16,621 nt of DNA from assembly GCA_005881495.1 (NCBI GenBank), contig VBHI01000020.1, positions 1 to 16,621 on the forward strand, written 5' to 3'. Each line of letters opens with the position of its first letter. The stretch's first letter is position 1. A model generated the notes under the pieces. It made no database searches. It was not told the DNA's origin and was given only the letters and a program-made list of their open reading frames with translations. This stretch comes from Chloroflexota bacterium. Lineage in GTDB: Bacteria > Chloroflexota > Ktedonobacteria > Ktedonobacterales > Ktedonobacteraceae. Positions 1 to 7,915 of this stretch are shown piece by piece. The position numbers and the translations under genes are program-made.

Positions 1-218
1 ATCCAGTATTGTGGATTGTATTTTCCCTCTACCACAATATGGAACAGTTTTGTCCGTACAAACTTTTTGCCTTTAGGTGATTTTGCGGTTTCTGCTTCCA
101 TCCGCGCGCGCTCTTTGCAGTTTTTCAAATGCTGGGACATTTTTGCCTTCTCAAATTCGCCCCGGCAAAATTTGCAAATACCTGAATAACTCGGTTTGAC
201 TTTCGTATGTTCTGTCAT
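1..218 (-). CDS. Zinc-finger protein related to pRiA4b ORF-3-like proteins, N-terminal part
   Basis: Partial gene; the left window edge cuts it after 72 codons. The start is ATG at 218-216, preceded by an AGGAG ribosome site (minus strand, about 226-230) at good spacing. Residues 15-34 hold a C-x2-C-x11-H-x3-C arrangement (C15, C18, H30, C34), a small zinc-finger-like knuckle, followed by a lysine/arginine-rich stretch. Near residues 57-72 the segment LFHIVVEGKYNPQYW resembles the opening of plasmid pRiA4b ORF-3-like domains (IS1096 passenger TnpR-like family). The family has no firm function and often sits near mobile DNA. It lies downstream of lutBA on the same strand but has its own promoter, so it is probably a separate unit. 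The reading frame and Cys/His pattern are seen directly; the family name is recognised from memory. Confidence 0.62.
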   Translation of the reverse strand, partial: MTEHTKVKPSYSGICKFCRGEFEKAKMSQHLKNCKERARMEAETAKSPKGKKFVRTKLFHIVVEGKYNPQYW

Positions 219-268
219 AGTTTTTCTCCTCAGATGTCCTTAATACTTTCTTGTATTCAGATGAGAAG

Positions 269-282
269 GATGCGGCCGCATC
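269..282. repeat. 14-bp perfect palindrome in the leader of the zinc-finger gene
   Basis: GATGCGGCCGCATC is a perfect inverted repeat containing a GCGGCCGC core. It lies between the promoter and the ATG of the minus-strand zinc-finger gene, so it could be an operator or a leader hairpin; nothing shows which. The rest of 219-458 is AT-rich and holds no convincing gene. Confidence 0.4.
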
Positions 283-343
283 TAGCTACGACGGTAGAGT
301 TTCTGAATGCATGTAAGTATTGCTCTCTATCAAGGCGTATGTC

Positions 344-371
344 ATTATATAAGATTTTGGAAATGGGTCAA
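344..371 (-). promoter_or_regulatory. Sigma-A promoter for the zinc-finger gene
   Basis: On the minus strand a TTGACC -35 box (366-371) is separated by 16 bases from a perfect TATAAT -10 box (344-349). Transcription would start near 337, giving a leader of about 120 bases before the ATG at 218. The match is close to consensus and the orientation fits the downstream gene. Confidence 0.6.
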
Positions 372-420
372 CTTTGAATGCTTACACACACCCTCCTTTT
401 CTACATTTTCTTGTCTGCTT

Positions 421-442
421 GCCAATATCACACAGATATGGC
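421..442 (-). terminator. Weak hairpin just downstream of lutBA
   Basis: GCCAATATC and GATATGGC form an 8-bp stem with a one-base bulge and a 5-base loop, starting 17 bases past the lutBA stop. No T-tract follows on the minus strand, so this is not a standard intrinsic terminator. It may only protect the mRNA 3' end. Confidence 0.25.
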
Positions 443-458
443 AAATCTTTTAACCTGG

Positions 459-2745
459 TCAGTACTCTAATTGCTCAGCAATAAGCTGCGCTAAATGCAG
501 TACACGGACCCGCCGCCGACTTGCATCAACTCCTCCGCGAAGATGCATGAGGCAGCCGGGGTTGTCTGTAACAATCACCGTTGCCCCTGTGCTCACCGCA
601 TTATTCAGTTTATTGTTCATAATGCGTTCCGACACATCACCGTGCTCAATCGAAGTCGAGCCTCCGAATCCACAACACACGTCTGACTGCGGCATCTCCC
701 GCAACTCCAATCCCAACACGTCCTGGATGATATGCCGCGCCTCCGATCGTAGTCCAAGACAATTAATCGACTGGCAGGAATCGTGATAGGTCACGATCAT
801 ATCAGGTGATGCATTGAATCCTCGTATGGGAAGAGTAGCCCCACCTGCTAGCACTACATGATCCATAAAACTCGCAAAATCCATTACCTTTGCGGCCAAC
901 GCCCGTGCTCGCCGCAGCCACTCTTGCTGCTGTAGATCCTCGAAGAGCCTGATATAGTCCTGTGTCAGGGTTACTACACAACTTGTAGTGGCGCCAACAA
1001 TGTAGTCAGCCTTACTCTCTTCCAGTACCTGCTCCAGCACCGTAATCGTCTGGCGTGCCATTGTCATACAATCTGCGCGATCACCAGAATTGAGCGCAAT
1101 CAGGCCGCAACAACTTTGCTTTTGCGGAAAAGTTACCTGAACACCACAGGCTCCCAGCACTTTAATGGCAGCCTCTCCCATTTCGGGAAAAAGACGATCT
1201 ATCATACAACCCGCGAAGTAGCAGACCTTTATGCCAGTATTCTCTATACTGGATTGACCTGTTAGACTACTCGAAGACGGCGACAACTGTCCTTTCACCC
1301 TATCGCGCAGAGGCTTTGTCGCAAAAGCTGGCAGACTGCGCCAGCGTGCAAGTTCGACAAGAGCACGCATGACAGGAAGTTTGCCCAATACACCAAAGTT
1401 ACGAGCACGAATATACTTGCCGCCCCATGTAATCGGAAACTGACCTATACTGGCAAGCCGAGTGAAAAAACCGAAGATGCGGGGATGGGCCATTGTACCA
1501 AAGACCAGTTTCTTGATCCAGTGCAAGCCTTTTGCCTCCACTGTACGATGACGCACGTCGAGAATCAGGCTTGGCAGAGGTATTTCGACGGGACAAACAG
1601 TTTCGCAGGCATTACAGCTGACACAGAGGCTCTGTGGACCTGCTCCGGCCTCAAGGCCATGCAGGAATGGAGTGATGACAAGTCCAATAGCGCCACTGTA
1701 GATATAGCCGAAGGCGTGGCCGCCCACCTGCTGATAGGGCGGGCAGATGTTGGCACAGGCAGCGCAACGAATGCAGCGCAGTGCATCTTTGAAACGGGGA
1801 TCATCGCGCATCTCACTACGCCCATTATCAACAAGAACGATATGCATCTCTTTGTCCGGCGTCGCGGGACCAGTGATAAAAGTCGTATAGCTCGTAATGT
1901 GCTGGGCAGTGGCACTGCGCGCAAGCAGGCGCAACTGTGTCATGGCCTCGGCAAACGTGCTGATCAGTTTATCATAACCAGCCATAACGACATGTACAGG
2001 TGGTAACGAGGTTACAAGACGGCCATTCCCCTCATTAGTGAGTATCATCACGGTGCCACTTTCAGCAATCAGCGCATTCGCCCCACTGATGCCCATGCCG
2101 GCGTTGAGAAATGATTTACGGTGCTCAACACGAATCACTGCAACCTGTTCGGCAACATCTTCACGCGAAATCTCGCGACCAAGGGTCTCTGCAAGGATCG
2201 CACCCACCTGCTGGCGCGTCTTATGAATGATAGGCATCACCATGTGTGAGGGACGTTCATGGGCGAGTTGGGCCACCCATTCACCGAGGTCGGTTTCAAC
2301 GGCTTTGATACTTCGCGCTTCCAGGTAGTGATTCAACTCCGTCTCTTCGCTCACCATGGTCTTGGATTTGACAACAAGGTCAATCCCCTTGCGCTGGCAC
2401 AGTTCGTATATATAACGGTTGGCGTCCTCCGCCGTGCGTGCCTCGTAAATGACTGCTCCCGCAGCTTCTGCCTGGTGCTCGATGGCGTAGTCTTTCGCTT
2501 TACGCAGCGTAGCTCTCATGTGCGCAAAGCTGTAGTCAGAACCGTAATCGGCCTCCTCAGAAGCAAAAACTGTTCCGCGGGTTGCACGCCAGGAAGGGGC
2601 AAAATCGTTCCAGGGCACGGTGCATGTTATCGTCTGTGAGTGCCTGTTCCAGGCACTCCTCGAAAGGCTGGTCCTCATGAGTGCGATTCGCCGTTTCTTC
2701 GCTCACAACCTGTTGGAGGGGTGTGACTTTATAGTTGCTAGTCAT
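459..2745 (-). CDS. lutB: LutB-LutA fusion, L-lactate oxidation iron-sulfur protein, with N-terminal frameshift
   Basis: Part of the LutABC system that oxidises L-lactate to pyruvate through Fe-S centres. The frame starts at ATG 2745, after a GGGGAGAAG ribosome site inside the end of lutC (4-base gap), and gives 48 codons ending in ALERF. It then jumps frame at a TTTT run (plus-strand AAAA, 2601-2604); dropping one T joins it to a long frame beginning APSWRATRG and yields 761 residues. Numbering on the corrected protein: LUD/DUF162-type domain about 50-310; two ferredoxin-type motifs CIRCAACANIC (324-334) and CVSCNACETVC (374-384); then two LutA-type CCG domains (CCG at 545-547 and 690-692). 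LutA is usually a separate protein of about 240 residues, so this is a fusion. Without correction the longest open frame begins at 2678 and its first 26 residues are out of frame. The extra T may be a real mutation or a homopolymer sequencing error. Confidence 0.85.
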
Positions 2746-2749
2746 AGCT

Positions 2750-3328
2750 TTACTTCTCCCCATTTGCAACAATAATGACACACAACGTTTTGGGCCCTTG
2801 CACACCGATAGTAAGCGTGCGCTCGATATCAGCGGTACGACTAGGACCTGTGACAAAAGAACAATAGTGACGCTGATCGGAACCTGCCCTGGTCAGCCGC
2901 TGTAAAATCACAGCAGCGTCATCTAGCATAGGAACAAGCTTGTCTTCACTCACGAGGACGAAGTGCGTCAGTGTAAGCATACTGACGACTCTTGCTTCGA
3001 GAGCGTTTTCAGCGAGGAGAACAGAACCCGTCTCAGCGACAGACAGGTCCGCACCGGAAAGACCTGCAGGAGCATCGGCAACGCTGGCAGGACTTCCAGC
3101 CTCGCGTATTGTTATGCCTTTACTGCTCAATAGCGGAAGTATTGATCCCCAACGTTGATGACGGCCAAAGGTTGGCGGAACAACAATTTCACCGGCAATC
3201 AGTGCAGGATGGGCGGCAATGAGATCCGCTGCTTCTGCTAAACGTGCTACCTGGTGAGACTCACCACCAGCCGAGGAGAGCCGCTGCAGAAACTGAGTGA
3301 AAAGATCAGTGTAGATTTGATGGGCCAA
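2750..3328 (-). CDS. lutC: LutC, lactate utilization protein C (LUD domain)
   Basis: A 192-residue LUD-domain protein, the usual LutC size. Typical features are a central GADLSVAETGSVLL segment (about residues 90-105), VTGPSRTADIE (about 159-169) and the C-terminal GVQGPKTLCVIIV (about 174-186). LutC is the third, non-Fe-S component of the LutABC lactate-oxidising complex. The start is TTG at 3328-3326: there is no ATG nearby, and an AGGAGG ribosome site lies 7 bases upstream. The next gene, lutBA, begins 4 bases after this stop and takes its ribosome site from the last lutC codons, so the two are translationally linked. No damage is visible. Function is by family; the natural substrate is not proven here. 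Confidence 0.9.
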   Translation of the reverse strand: MAHQIYTDLFTQFLQRLSSAGGESHQVARLAEAADLIAAHPALIAGEIVVPPTFGRHQRWGSILPLLSSKGITIREAGSPASVADAPAGLSGADLSVAETGSVLLAENALEARVVSMLTLTHFVLVSEDKLVPMLDDAAVILQRLTRAGSDQRHYCSFVTGPSRTADIERTLTIGVQGPKTLCVIIVANGEK

Positions 3329-3335
3329 TGCTAAT

Positions 3336-3341
3336 CCTCCT
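3336..3341 (-). promoter_or_regulatory. Consensus ribosome binding site that sets the lutC TTG start
   Basis: AGGAGG on the minus strand lies 7 bases before TTG 3328-3326. It supports a non-ATG start for lutC. Confidence 0.7.
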
Positions 3342-3410
3342 TTTTCTTCCTTTTTGAACCAGGGATTTCACTGCTCGTTACCTGGCACATGGATACGGGT
3401 CAAGTACGTC

Positions 3411-3424
3411 TCCTGGGACCAGGA
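3411..3424. repeat. Short palindrome upstream of lutC
   Basis: TCCTGG and CCAGGA flank a 2-base centre, a perfect 6+6 inverted repeat about 85 bases upstream of lutC. Further CCAGG/CCTGG words lie at about 3359-3385. It could be a regulator site, but it does not match the TnGTnnnACnA pattern of FadR-type regulators. Confidence 0.3.
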
Positions 3425-3456
3425 AGGGACATTGGGAGCATCCGTCTGTTGCTCTT

Positions 3457-3500
3457 AAGTTGAGGCTGTGTCTATCAACTTGTATTTTACAACAGACACA
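3457..3500. promoter_or_regulatory. Nested inverted repeats, possible operator upstream of lutC
   Basis: Three inverted repeats overlap: AAGTTGA/TCAACTT (3457-3463 and 3475-3481), TGTGTCT/AGACACA (3467-3473 and 3494-3500), and TTGTA-TTT-TACAA (3480-3492). The innermost resembles palindromes bound by GntR/FadR-type proteins, although the spacing between the half sites is longer than the classic one. The stretch lies between the lctP fragment and lutC, where a lut operator would be expected. The remainder of 3329-3592 shows no gene. Confidence 0.4.
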
Positions 3501-3592
3501 CATCAATATCCCTTCCAGGTCGTGTCGAAGTCAAACAGCTACATTCCCACTGAGAAAACTCATGTCACCTATGAAGAAGTGCTCATACGCTA

Positions 3593-4147
3593 TCAGTGTG
3601 GAATGATCCACGGAATCAGGTACTGCTGTGCCATCACCAATAATCCGAGCAAGACCGCCAGGAAGATACTGTGCTTAAAGATTCGCGCTACAATCAAACC
3701 TTCCTTGCCAACCAGTGTACTCGTCGAGACCCCTGTCGTTACATTTTGCGGCGAGACCATTTTGCCCATCACTCCACCGGAGGAGTTCGTAGCAGCCATC
3801 AATACCGGGCTAAGATGGAGCTGTTTCGCCGCTACCACTTGCAGGTTTCCGAAGAGCGCGTTGCTTGAGGTATCACTACCACTCAGGAAAACGCCAATCC
3901 ATCCCAGGAAGACCGCGAAGAAGGGGAAGATCGCCCCCACTTTCGAGATTGCCAGGCCCAACGTGTAGGCCATACCAGAGTAGTTGAAGAGATAGGCCAG
4001 GCCTATGATGAGTACCACGGTCAAGATGGCAAAGCGCAGCTGTCTCCAGGTATCTGCCAGCGCCTGGGTAATCACTTTCGGGTTTGTGCCTGTCCCCACA
4101 AACACCAGCGAAGTCAGCACTACTGCCAGGAAGATCGCCGTGCCTGA
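3593..4147 (-). pseudogene. lctP: Lactate permease (LctP/LldP family), C-terminal third only
   Basis: About 185 residues match the C terminus of the L-lactate permease family, a multi-helix inner-membrane lactate/glycolate importer normally about 550 residues long. Visible features are several hydrophobic helices, a conserved SGSDTSSNALFGNLQ region, an AATNSSGGVMGKMVSPQN region, and a C-terminal GKEG...KHSIFLAV segment. The frame opens just after a TGA at 4184-4186 with no ATG and no ribosome site. Homology appears to begin at about NSGTAIFLA (4120-4150), so roughly two thirds of the protein is missing. It lies upstream of lutC on the same strand, which suggests an ancestral lctP-lutC-lutBA order. 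It is probably non-functional. Confidence 0.8.
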
Positions 4148-4420
4148 GTTGTATATCTCATTTTCATCACAATTTAAAAGGAGTCATACAAATTTATTGC
4201 CATTTCTTCGTTTCATCAAGATTCCCTGGCAAAAGTGTAAGCGTATCCCTTATTGCCACACATCAAGTCTCTCCAGGCGTAATATCACATGCTAAGGCTG
4301 CTTGATTCCATTTCTCACGACAAGAAACCAGGCAGGTGATCTTCACTCACTTTGTCGATGGGTAATTAATTAGTATGATAACTTTGGATATGCTTTCAGA
4401 CTTGCCTTATCTTCAACATC
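4148..4420. other. Intergenic region with no recognisable gene
   Basis: This AT-rich stretch separates the truncated minus-strand permease from the plus-strand dehydrogenase promoter. All frames are short. I see no permease N-terminal coding in any frame and no clear hairpin terminator; a TAATTAATTA palindrome occurs near 4364-4373. Confidence 0.4.
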
Positions 4421-4449
4421 TTGACAAGTAGGCTTTTTTCGCATATTCT
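4421..4449 (+). promoter_or_regulatory. Sigma-A promoter for the dehydrogenase operon
   Basis: A perfect TTGACA -35 box (4421-4426) is followed after 17 bases by TATTCT (4444-4449). Transcription should start near 4456, just before the leader shared with the gntR gene. It is the best plus-strand promoter in the window and points into the dehydrogenase-lutA' unit. Confidence 0.65.
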
Positions 4450-4463
4450 GACGCATAGTAATT

Positions 4464-4595
4464 GGACAACAAAAAGCTATTCTCAAGCCCACTATCGATG
4501 TTGAAGCAGAATAACCCCGGAGAGGCTCTGTATACTGCATAACCCGGTGATAGGAGCACAAACAGGAAAGGCGAAGACGAGGAATGAGGAGCATG
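4464..4595 (+). repeat. Leader copy A, homologous to the gntR leader at 8089-8225
   Basis: Bases 4464-4478 (GGACAACAAAAAGCT) are identical to 8089-8103. Without gaps, 51 of 66 positions match between 4464-4529 and 8089-8154. A second identical block, ACAGGAAAGG (4562-4571 versus 8193-8202), follows with a net 6-base length difference, and then ATGAnnAGCATG in both. The relation covers most of the transcribed leader and the first codons of the regulator gene. Weaker similarity appears to run upstream through the -10 region. Confidence 0.75.
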
Positions 4596-4625
4596 CAGTA
4601 CCTGATCCCAGGGATCATTCCATAA
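4584..4625 (+). pseudogene. 13-codon mini-ORF: gntR start joined to lctP end (deletion scar)
   Basis: ATG to TAA reads MRSMQYLIPGIIP. The first four codons align with the start of the regulator at 8214 (ATGAnnAGCATG in both). The last nine, QYLIPGIIP, match the C-terminal QYLIPWIIP of the permease fragment on the minus strand; 24 of 27 bases of that stretch agree. An ancestral gntR-lctP pair upstream of dld, collapsed by one deletion, would leave exactly this. The TAA ends 33 bases before the dehydrogenase ATG, so the mini-ORF could still be translated and act as a leader peptide. The sequence matches are direct; the history is inference. Confidence 0.55.
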
Positions 4626-4658
4626 TTGACGCCCAATGCAAGTGAGAGGAAGAGGTCA

Positions 4659-7600
4659 ATGAGACACGTGATTACCTGGCAAGATAGAGCTCACACTCGC
4701 GAAGTGGGGCCCGCAAACCTCGATGCCGAAACGCTAGCGCAGGAACTGCGCAGCACGATCCGCGGTGAAGTGCGCTTCGACGAGGGCAGCCGGGCCCTCT
4801 ACGCAACGGATGGCTCCAATTATCGACAAGTGCCCATCGGTGTCGTGCTGCCCAAGGACGTAGAAGATGTGATCGCGACCGTAGCGGTCTGCCGAGGCTC
4901 AGGTGCGCCTCTTCTCGCACGTGGCGGGGGTACTAGCCTTGCAGGACAATGCTGTAACATCGCAGTCGTACTCGATCTGTCGAAATACATGCACAGCGTT
5001 CTCGAGATCGACCCGCACAAAAAGCTGGCACGGGTGCAGCCGGGCACGATTCTCGATCACCTGCGCAATGCGGCGGAGCACTACCATCTCACGTTTGGGC
5101 CAGACCCCGCAACGCATTCTCAGTGTACTCTGGGGGGCATGATTGGGAATAACTCCTGTGGTGTCCACTCGGTCATGGCGGGTATGACGAGCGACAATAT
5201 CGAGGAACTAGAGATCCTCACCTATGATGGCTTGCGCATGCATGTCGGCAAGACCAGCGACGAGGAAATCGAACGGATCATCAGCGAGGGCGGTCGACGT
5301 GGCGAGATTTATGCTCGGCTCAAAGCTCTGCGAGACAAATATGCCGACCTGATCCGCACACGGTACCCCAATATTCCACGTCGCGTCTCGGGCTACAGCC
5401 TGGATCAGTTGCTGCCAGATAACGGATTTCATGTTGCTCGGGCGCTAATCGGCTCGGAAGGCACCTGCGTCACGCTGTTGGAGGCGACCACGCGCCTGGT
5501 CTATAGTCCACCCGCCCGCTCGCTGTTGGTGCTCGGCTATCCCGATGCGTACATGGCTGCTGATCATGTCCCAGAGATCCTGGCGCACAAGCCCATCGGC
5601 CTAGAAGGCTTCGATGCCCATCTTGTCGAGAACATGAGGAAGAAGCACCTGCAGCCGGACAATATTGTGATGCTGCCGGAGGGTGCAGGCTGGCTGCTGG
5701 TCGAGTTTGGCAGTGAAACGAAGCAGGACGCCGATGACCGGGCACGCGCACTGATCGAGGAGTTGAAACGTACGGCGCATCCGCCGTCGATGAAGCTCTT
5801 CGCGAATCCTCATGAAGCGCACAGGATCTGGTTGGTCCGCGAAGCTGCGCTGGGAGCTACCGTGTTCGTACCTGGTGAGCCGCTCGGCTGGGAAGGCTGG
5901 GAAGACGCCGCCGTGCCGCCAGCAAAGCTAGGTGGCTACCTTCGAGACCTCTTTAAGCTGCTCGGACGCTACGGCTATACCTCTGCGCTGTATGGACACT
6001 TTGGTCAGGGGTGCGTCCATACGCGCATCAACTTTGATCTGACCAGTCGCGACGGTATCCGTAAGTTCCGCTCTTTCATGGAGGAAGCCGCAGACCTAGT
6101 GGTCGGATATGGAGGTTCGATCTCGGGAGAGCATGGCGATGGCCAGGCTCGTGCCGAGTTGCTGCCGAAAATGTACGGCCCGGAACTGGTCCAGGCATTC
6201 CGTGAGTTCAAGATGATCTGGGACCCGGACCGCAAGATGAATCCTGGGAAAGTCGTAGACCCCTATCGTCTCGACCAGAACCTGCGCCTGGGTACGCCCT
6301 ACAATCCGCCTCAACTCGCGACACATTTCAAGTTTCCTGACGATCAGGGGAGTTTTGCCGCGGCGACCTTGCGCTGTGTCGGTGTTGGAAAATGCCGCAG
6401 GACGGAGGGGGGCACGATGTGTCCCAGTTATATGGTAACCCGCGAAGAAGAACATACGACGCGTGGGCGAACACATTTGCTCTTCGAGATGCTGCAAGGT
6501 GATCCCCTCACAGAGGGCTGGCGCAGCGAGTCGGTGAAGGAGGCGCTGGACCTGTGCCTGGCCTGTAAGGGCTGTAAGGGAGATTGCCCTGTCAACGTGG
6601 ACATGGCGACCTACAAGGCCGAATTTCTCTCCCATTACTATTCAGGCCGACTCCGCCCCAGGAGTTCCTATGCCATGGGCCTGATCTACTGGTGGGCCCG
6701 GCTTGCCTGCCGTATGCCAGGCGTAGTGAATTTCTTCACCCAGACGCCACTGCTGCGCGATGTAGCCAGGCTGATAGCAGGCGTGGCCTCAGAGCGGCAG
6801 ATGCCGGCCTTCGCGTCCCAGACCTTTAAGGAATGGTTCCGCAAGCGAGGTCCACGCAATCAGGACCAACCCAGGGTGATCCTGTGGCCCGACACCTTCA
6901 ACAACTACTTGCGCCCGGAGACGGCCAGGGCGGCAGTGGAGGTGCTCGAAGCAGCAGGCTACCAGGTCGAAGTCCCTGAGCAATCCCTCTGTTGTGGAAG
7001 GCCACTCTATGACCATGGCATGCTGACTACTGCCGAGCGTCTGCTGCGTCGGATTCTTGAAACACTGGAACCGCGGATCACAGAAGGTATTCCCATCGTC
7101 GGCCTAGAGCCAAGTTGTGTGGCGGTCTTCCGTGATGAGCTGCTCAATTTCTTCCCCAACGATGAGAATGCTCGACGGCTCAGCAAACAGGTCTTCCTGC
7201 TCAGTGAGTTTCTCGAAAGAAAAGTACCGAACTACCAGCCGCCACAGCTGCATCGCAAAGCAGTAGTGCATGGGCACTGCCACCACAAGGCCATTATGGG
7301 CATGGGGGCCGAGGAAGCGGTACTCAAAAAGCTCGGCCTGGATTTCGAGATTCTCGACTCGGGTTGTTGCGGCATGGCAGGTGCCTTCGGCTTCGAGAAA
7401 GACCACTATGATGTGTCAATCAAGTGTGGCGAACGGGTCTTGCTCCCTGCCGTTCGCAATGCCGCCAAGGATACCCTGATTATTGCTAACGGGTTCAGTT
7501 GCCAGGAGCAGATCGCCCAGACGACAGATCGCCAGGCATTGCACCTGGCCCAGGTCATCCAGATGGCCCTGCACGAGGGAAGCAGTGAAGCGGTGAGAGA

Positions 7601-7736
7601 GTATCCTGAAGCGGGATATGTCACACAAGCCGCTCAACTGCCACCGGCCATACCAGTGGCAGTTGCGACGAGCGCGGGTCTCTTGCTCATTGGTGCTGCC
7701 GTGATATGGATATTGAGAAAGAGAACGTTTCGATGA
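4659..7736 (+). CDS. FAD- and Fe-S-dependent D-2-hydroxyacid (D-lactate type) dehydrogenase
   Basis: 1025 residues, of the YdiJ-like 'FAD-binding and (Fe-S)-binding' family, which oxidises D-lactate or D-2-hydroxyglutarate and passes electrons to the respiratory chain. The start chosen is ATG 4659 after GAGAGGAAGAGG; an in-frame TTG at 4626 has no better support. Domains: FAD-binding PCMH-type domain (about 40-270, with RGGGTSLAGQ at 88-97), FAD-oxidase C-terminal domain (about 280-535, with GHFGQGCVHTRINFD near 446-460 and GEHGDGQ near 490), two cysteine clusters (C573, C579, C588; then CLACKGCKGDC at 633-643), and two CCG domains (CCG near 778-780 and a second pair near 905). The family usually ends after the CCG domains. 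Here a proline-rich stretch, a helix of about 20 hydrophobic residues and RKRTFR follow, predicting a C-terminal membrane anchor. lutA' overlaps by ATGA. The lactate context favours D-lactate as substrate, but this is not certain. Confidence 0.9.
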   Translation: MRHVITWQDRAHTREVGPANLDAETLAQELRSTIRGEVRFDEGSRALYATDGSNYRQVPIGVVLPKDVEDVIATVAVCRGSGAPLLARGGGTSLAGQCCNIAVVLDLSKYMHSVLEIDPHKKLARVQPGTILDHLRNAAEHYHLTFGPDPATHSQCTLGGMIGNNSCGVHSVMAGMTSDNIEELEILTYDGLRMHVGKTSDEEIERIISEGGRRGEIYARLKALRDKYADLIRTRYPNIPRRVSGYSLDQLLPDNGFHVARALIGSEGTCVTLLEATTRLVYSPPARSLLVLGYPDAYMAADHVPEILAHKPIGLEGFDAHLVENMRKKHLQPDNIVMLPEGAGWLLVEFGSETKQDADDRARALIEELKRTAHPPSMKLFANPHEAHRIWLVREAALGATVFVPGEPLGWEGWEDAAVPPAKLGGYLRDLFKLLGRYGYTSALYGHFGQGCVHTRINFDLTSRDGIRKFRSFMEEAADLVVGYGGSISGEHGDGQARAELLPKMYGPELVQAFREFKMIWDPDRKMNPGKVVDPYRLDQNLRLGTPYNPPQLATHFKFPDDQGSFAAATLRCVGVGKCRRTEGGTMCPSYMVTREEEHTTRGRTHLLFEMLQGDPLTEGWRSESVKEALDLCLACKGCKGDCPVNVDMATYKAEFLSHYYSGRLRPRSSYAMGLIYWWARLACRMPGVVNFFTQTPLLRDVARLIAGVASERQMPAFASQTFKEWFRKRGPRNQDQPRVILWPDTFNNYLRPETARAAVEVLEAAGYQVEVPEQSLCCGRPLYDHGMLTTAERLLRRILETLEPRITEGIPIVGLEPSCVAVFRDELLNFFPNDENARRLSKQVFLLSEFLERKVPNYQPPQLHRKAVVHGHCHHKAIMGMGAEEAVLKKLGLDFEILDSGCCGMAGAFGFEKDHYDVSIKCGERVLLPAVRNAAKDTLIIANGFSCQEQIAQTTDRQALHLAQVIQMALHEGSSEAVREYPEAGYVTQAAQLPPAIPVAVATSAGLLLIGAAVIWILRKRTFR

Positions 7737-7915
7737 AAGTTTCACTCTTCATCACCTGTTTCAATGATACCCTCTTTCCAGAGACCGGGCGTGCCGTCGT
7801 GCATCTGCTCGAGCGCCTCGGCTACACGGTCGACTTCCCGCAGGACCAGACCTGTTGTGGGCAGATGCATTACAACACGGGGTCGCCATATTTTTTCGGG
7901 CAAGGCATACGCTAA
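7733..7915 (+). pseudogene. lutA: LutA, truncated after 60 residues
   Basis: The ATG overlaps the dehydrogenase stop (ATGA), so it belonged to the same operon. Residues 1-50 are a good LutA/LldE N terminus: MKVSLFITCFNDTLFPETG, then the TCCGQMHYNTG CCG motif (about 40-50). After HYNTG the homology stops and ten unrelated residues lead to TAA. LutA is normally about 240 residues with two CCG domains; the other frames downstream do not continue it. A hairpin begins 10 bases before the stop codon. Probably a non-functional remnant. The LutA function may instead be supplied by the LutB-LutA fusion on the other strand. Confidence 0.82.

Noticed and set aside
1485..2006. Plus-strand ORF of 173 codons inside lutBA
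   Set aside because: Antisense shadow of the ferredoxin and LUD coding region, with no recognisable domain or ribosome site.
3468..3968. Plus-strand ORF of 166 codons
   Set aside because: It lies antisense over the lctP fragment; the permease frame has clear family motifs, while this frame has none.
4370..4636. Minus-strand ORF of 88 codons over leader A
   Set aside because: It has no family resemblance and is not conserved in the homologous leader B; the matching DNA is better explained by a shared leader.
4456..4658. T-box or lysine riboswitch in the dehydrogenase leader
   Set aside because: No T-box AGGGTGGnACCGCG block and no lysine riboswitch core; the gene is also unrelated to amino-acid synthesis.
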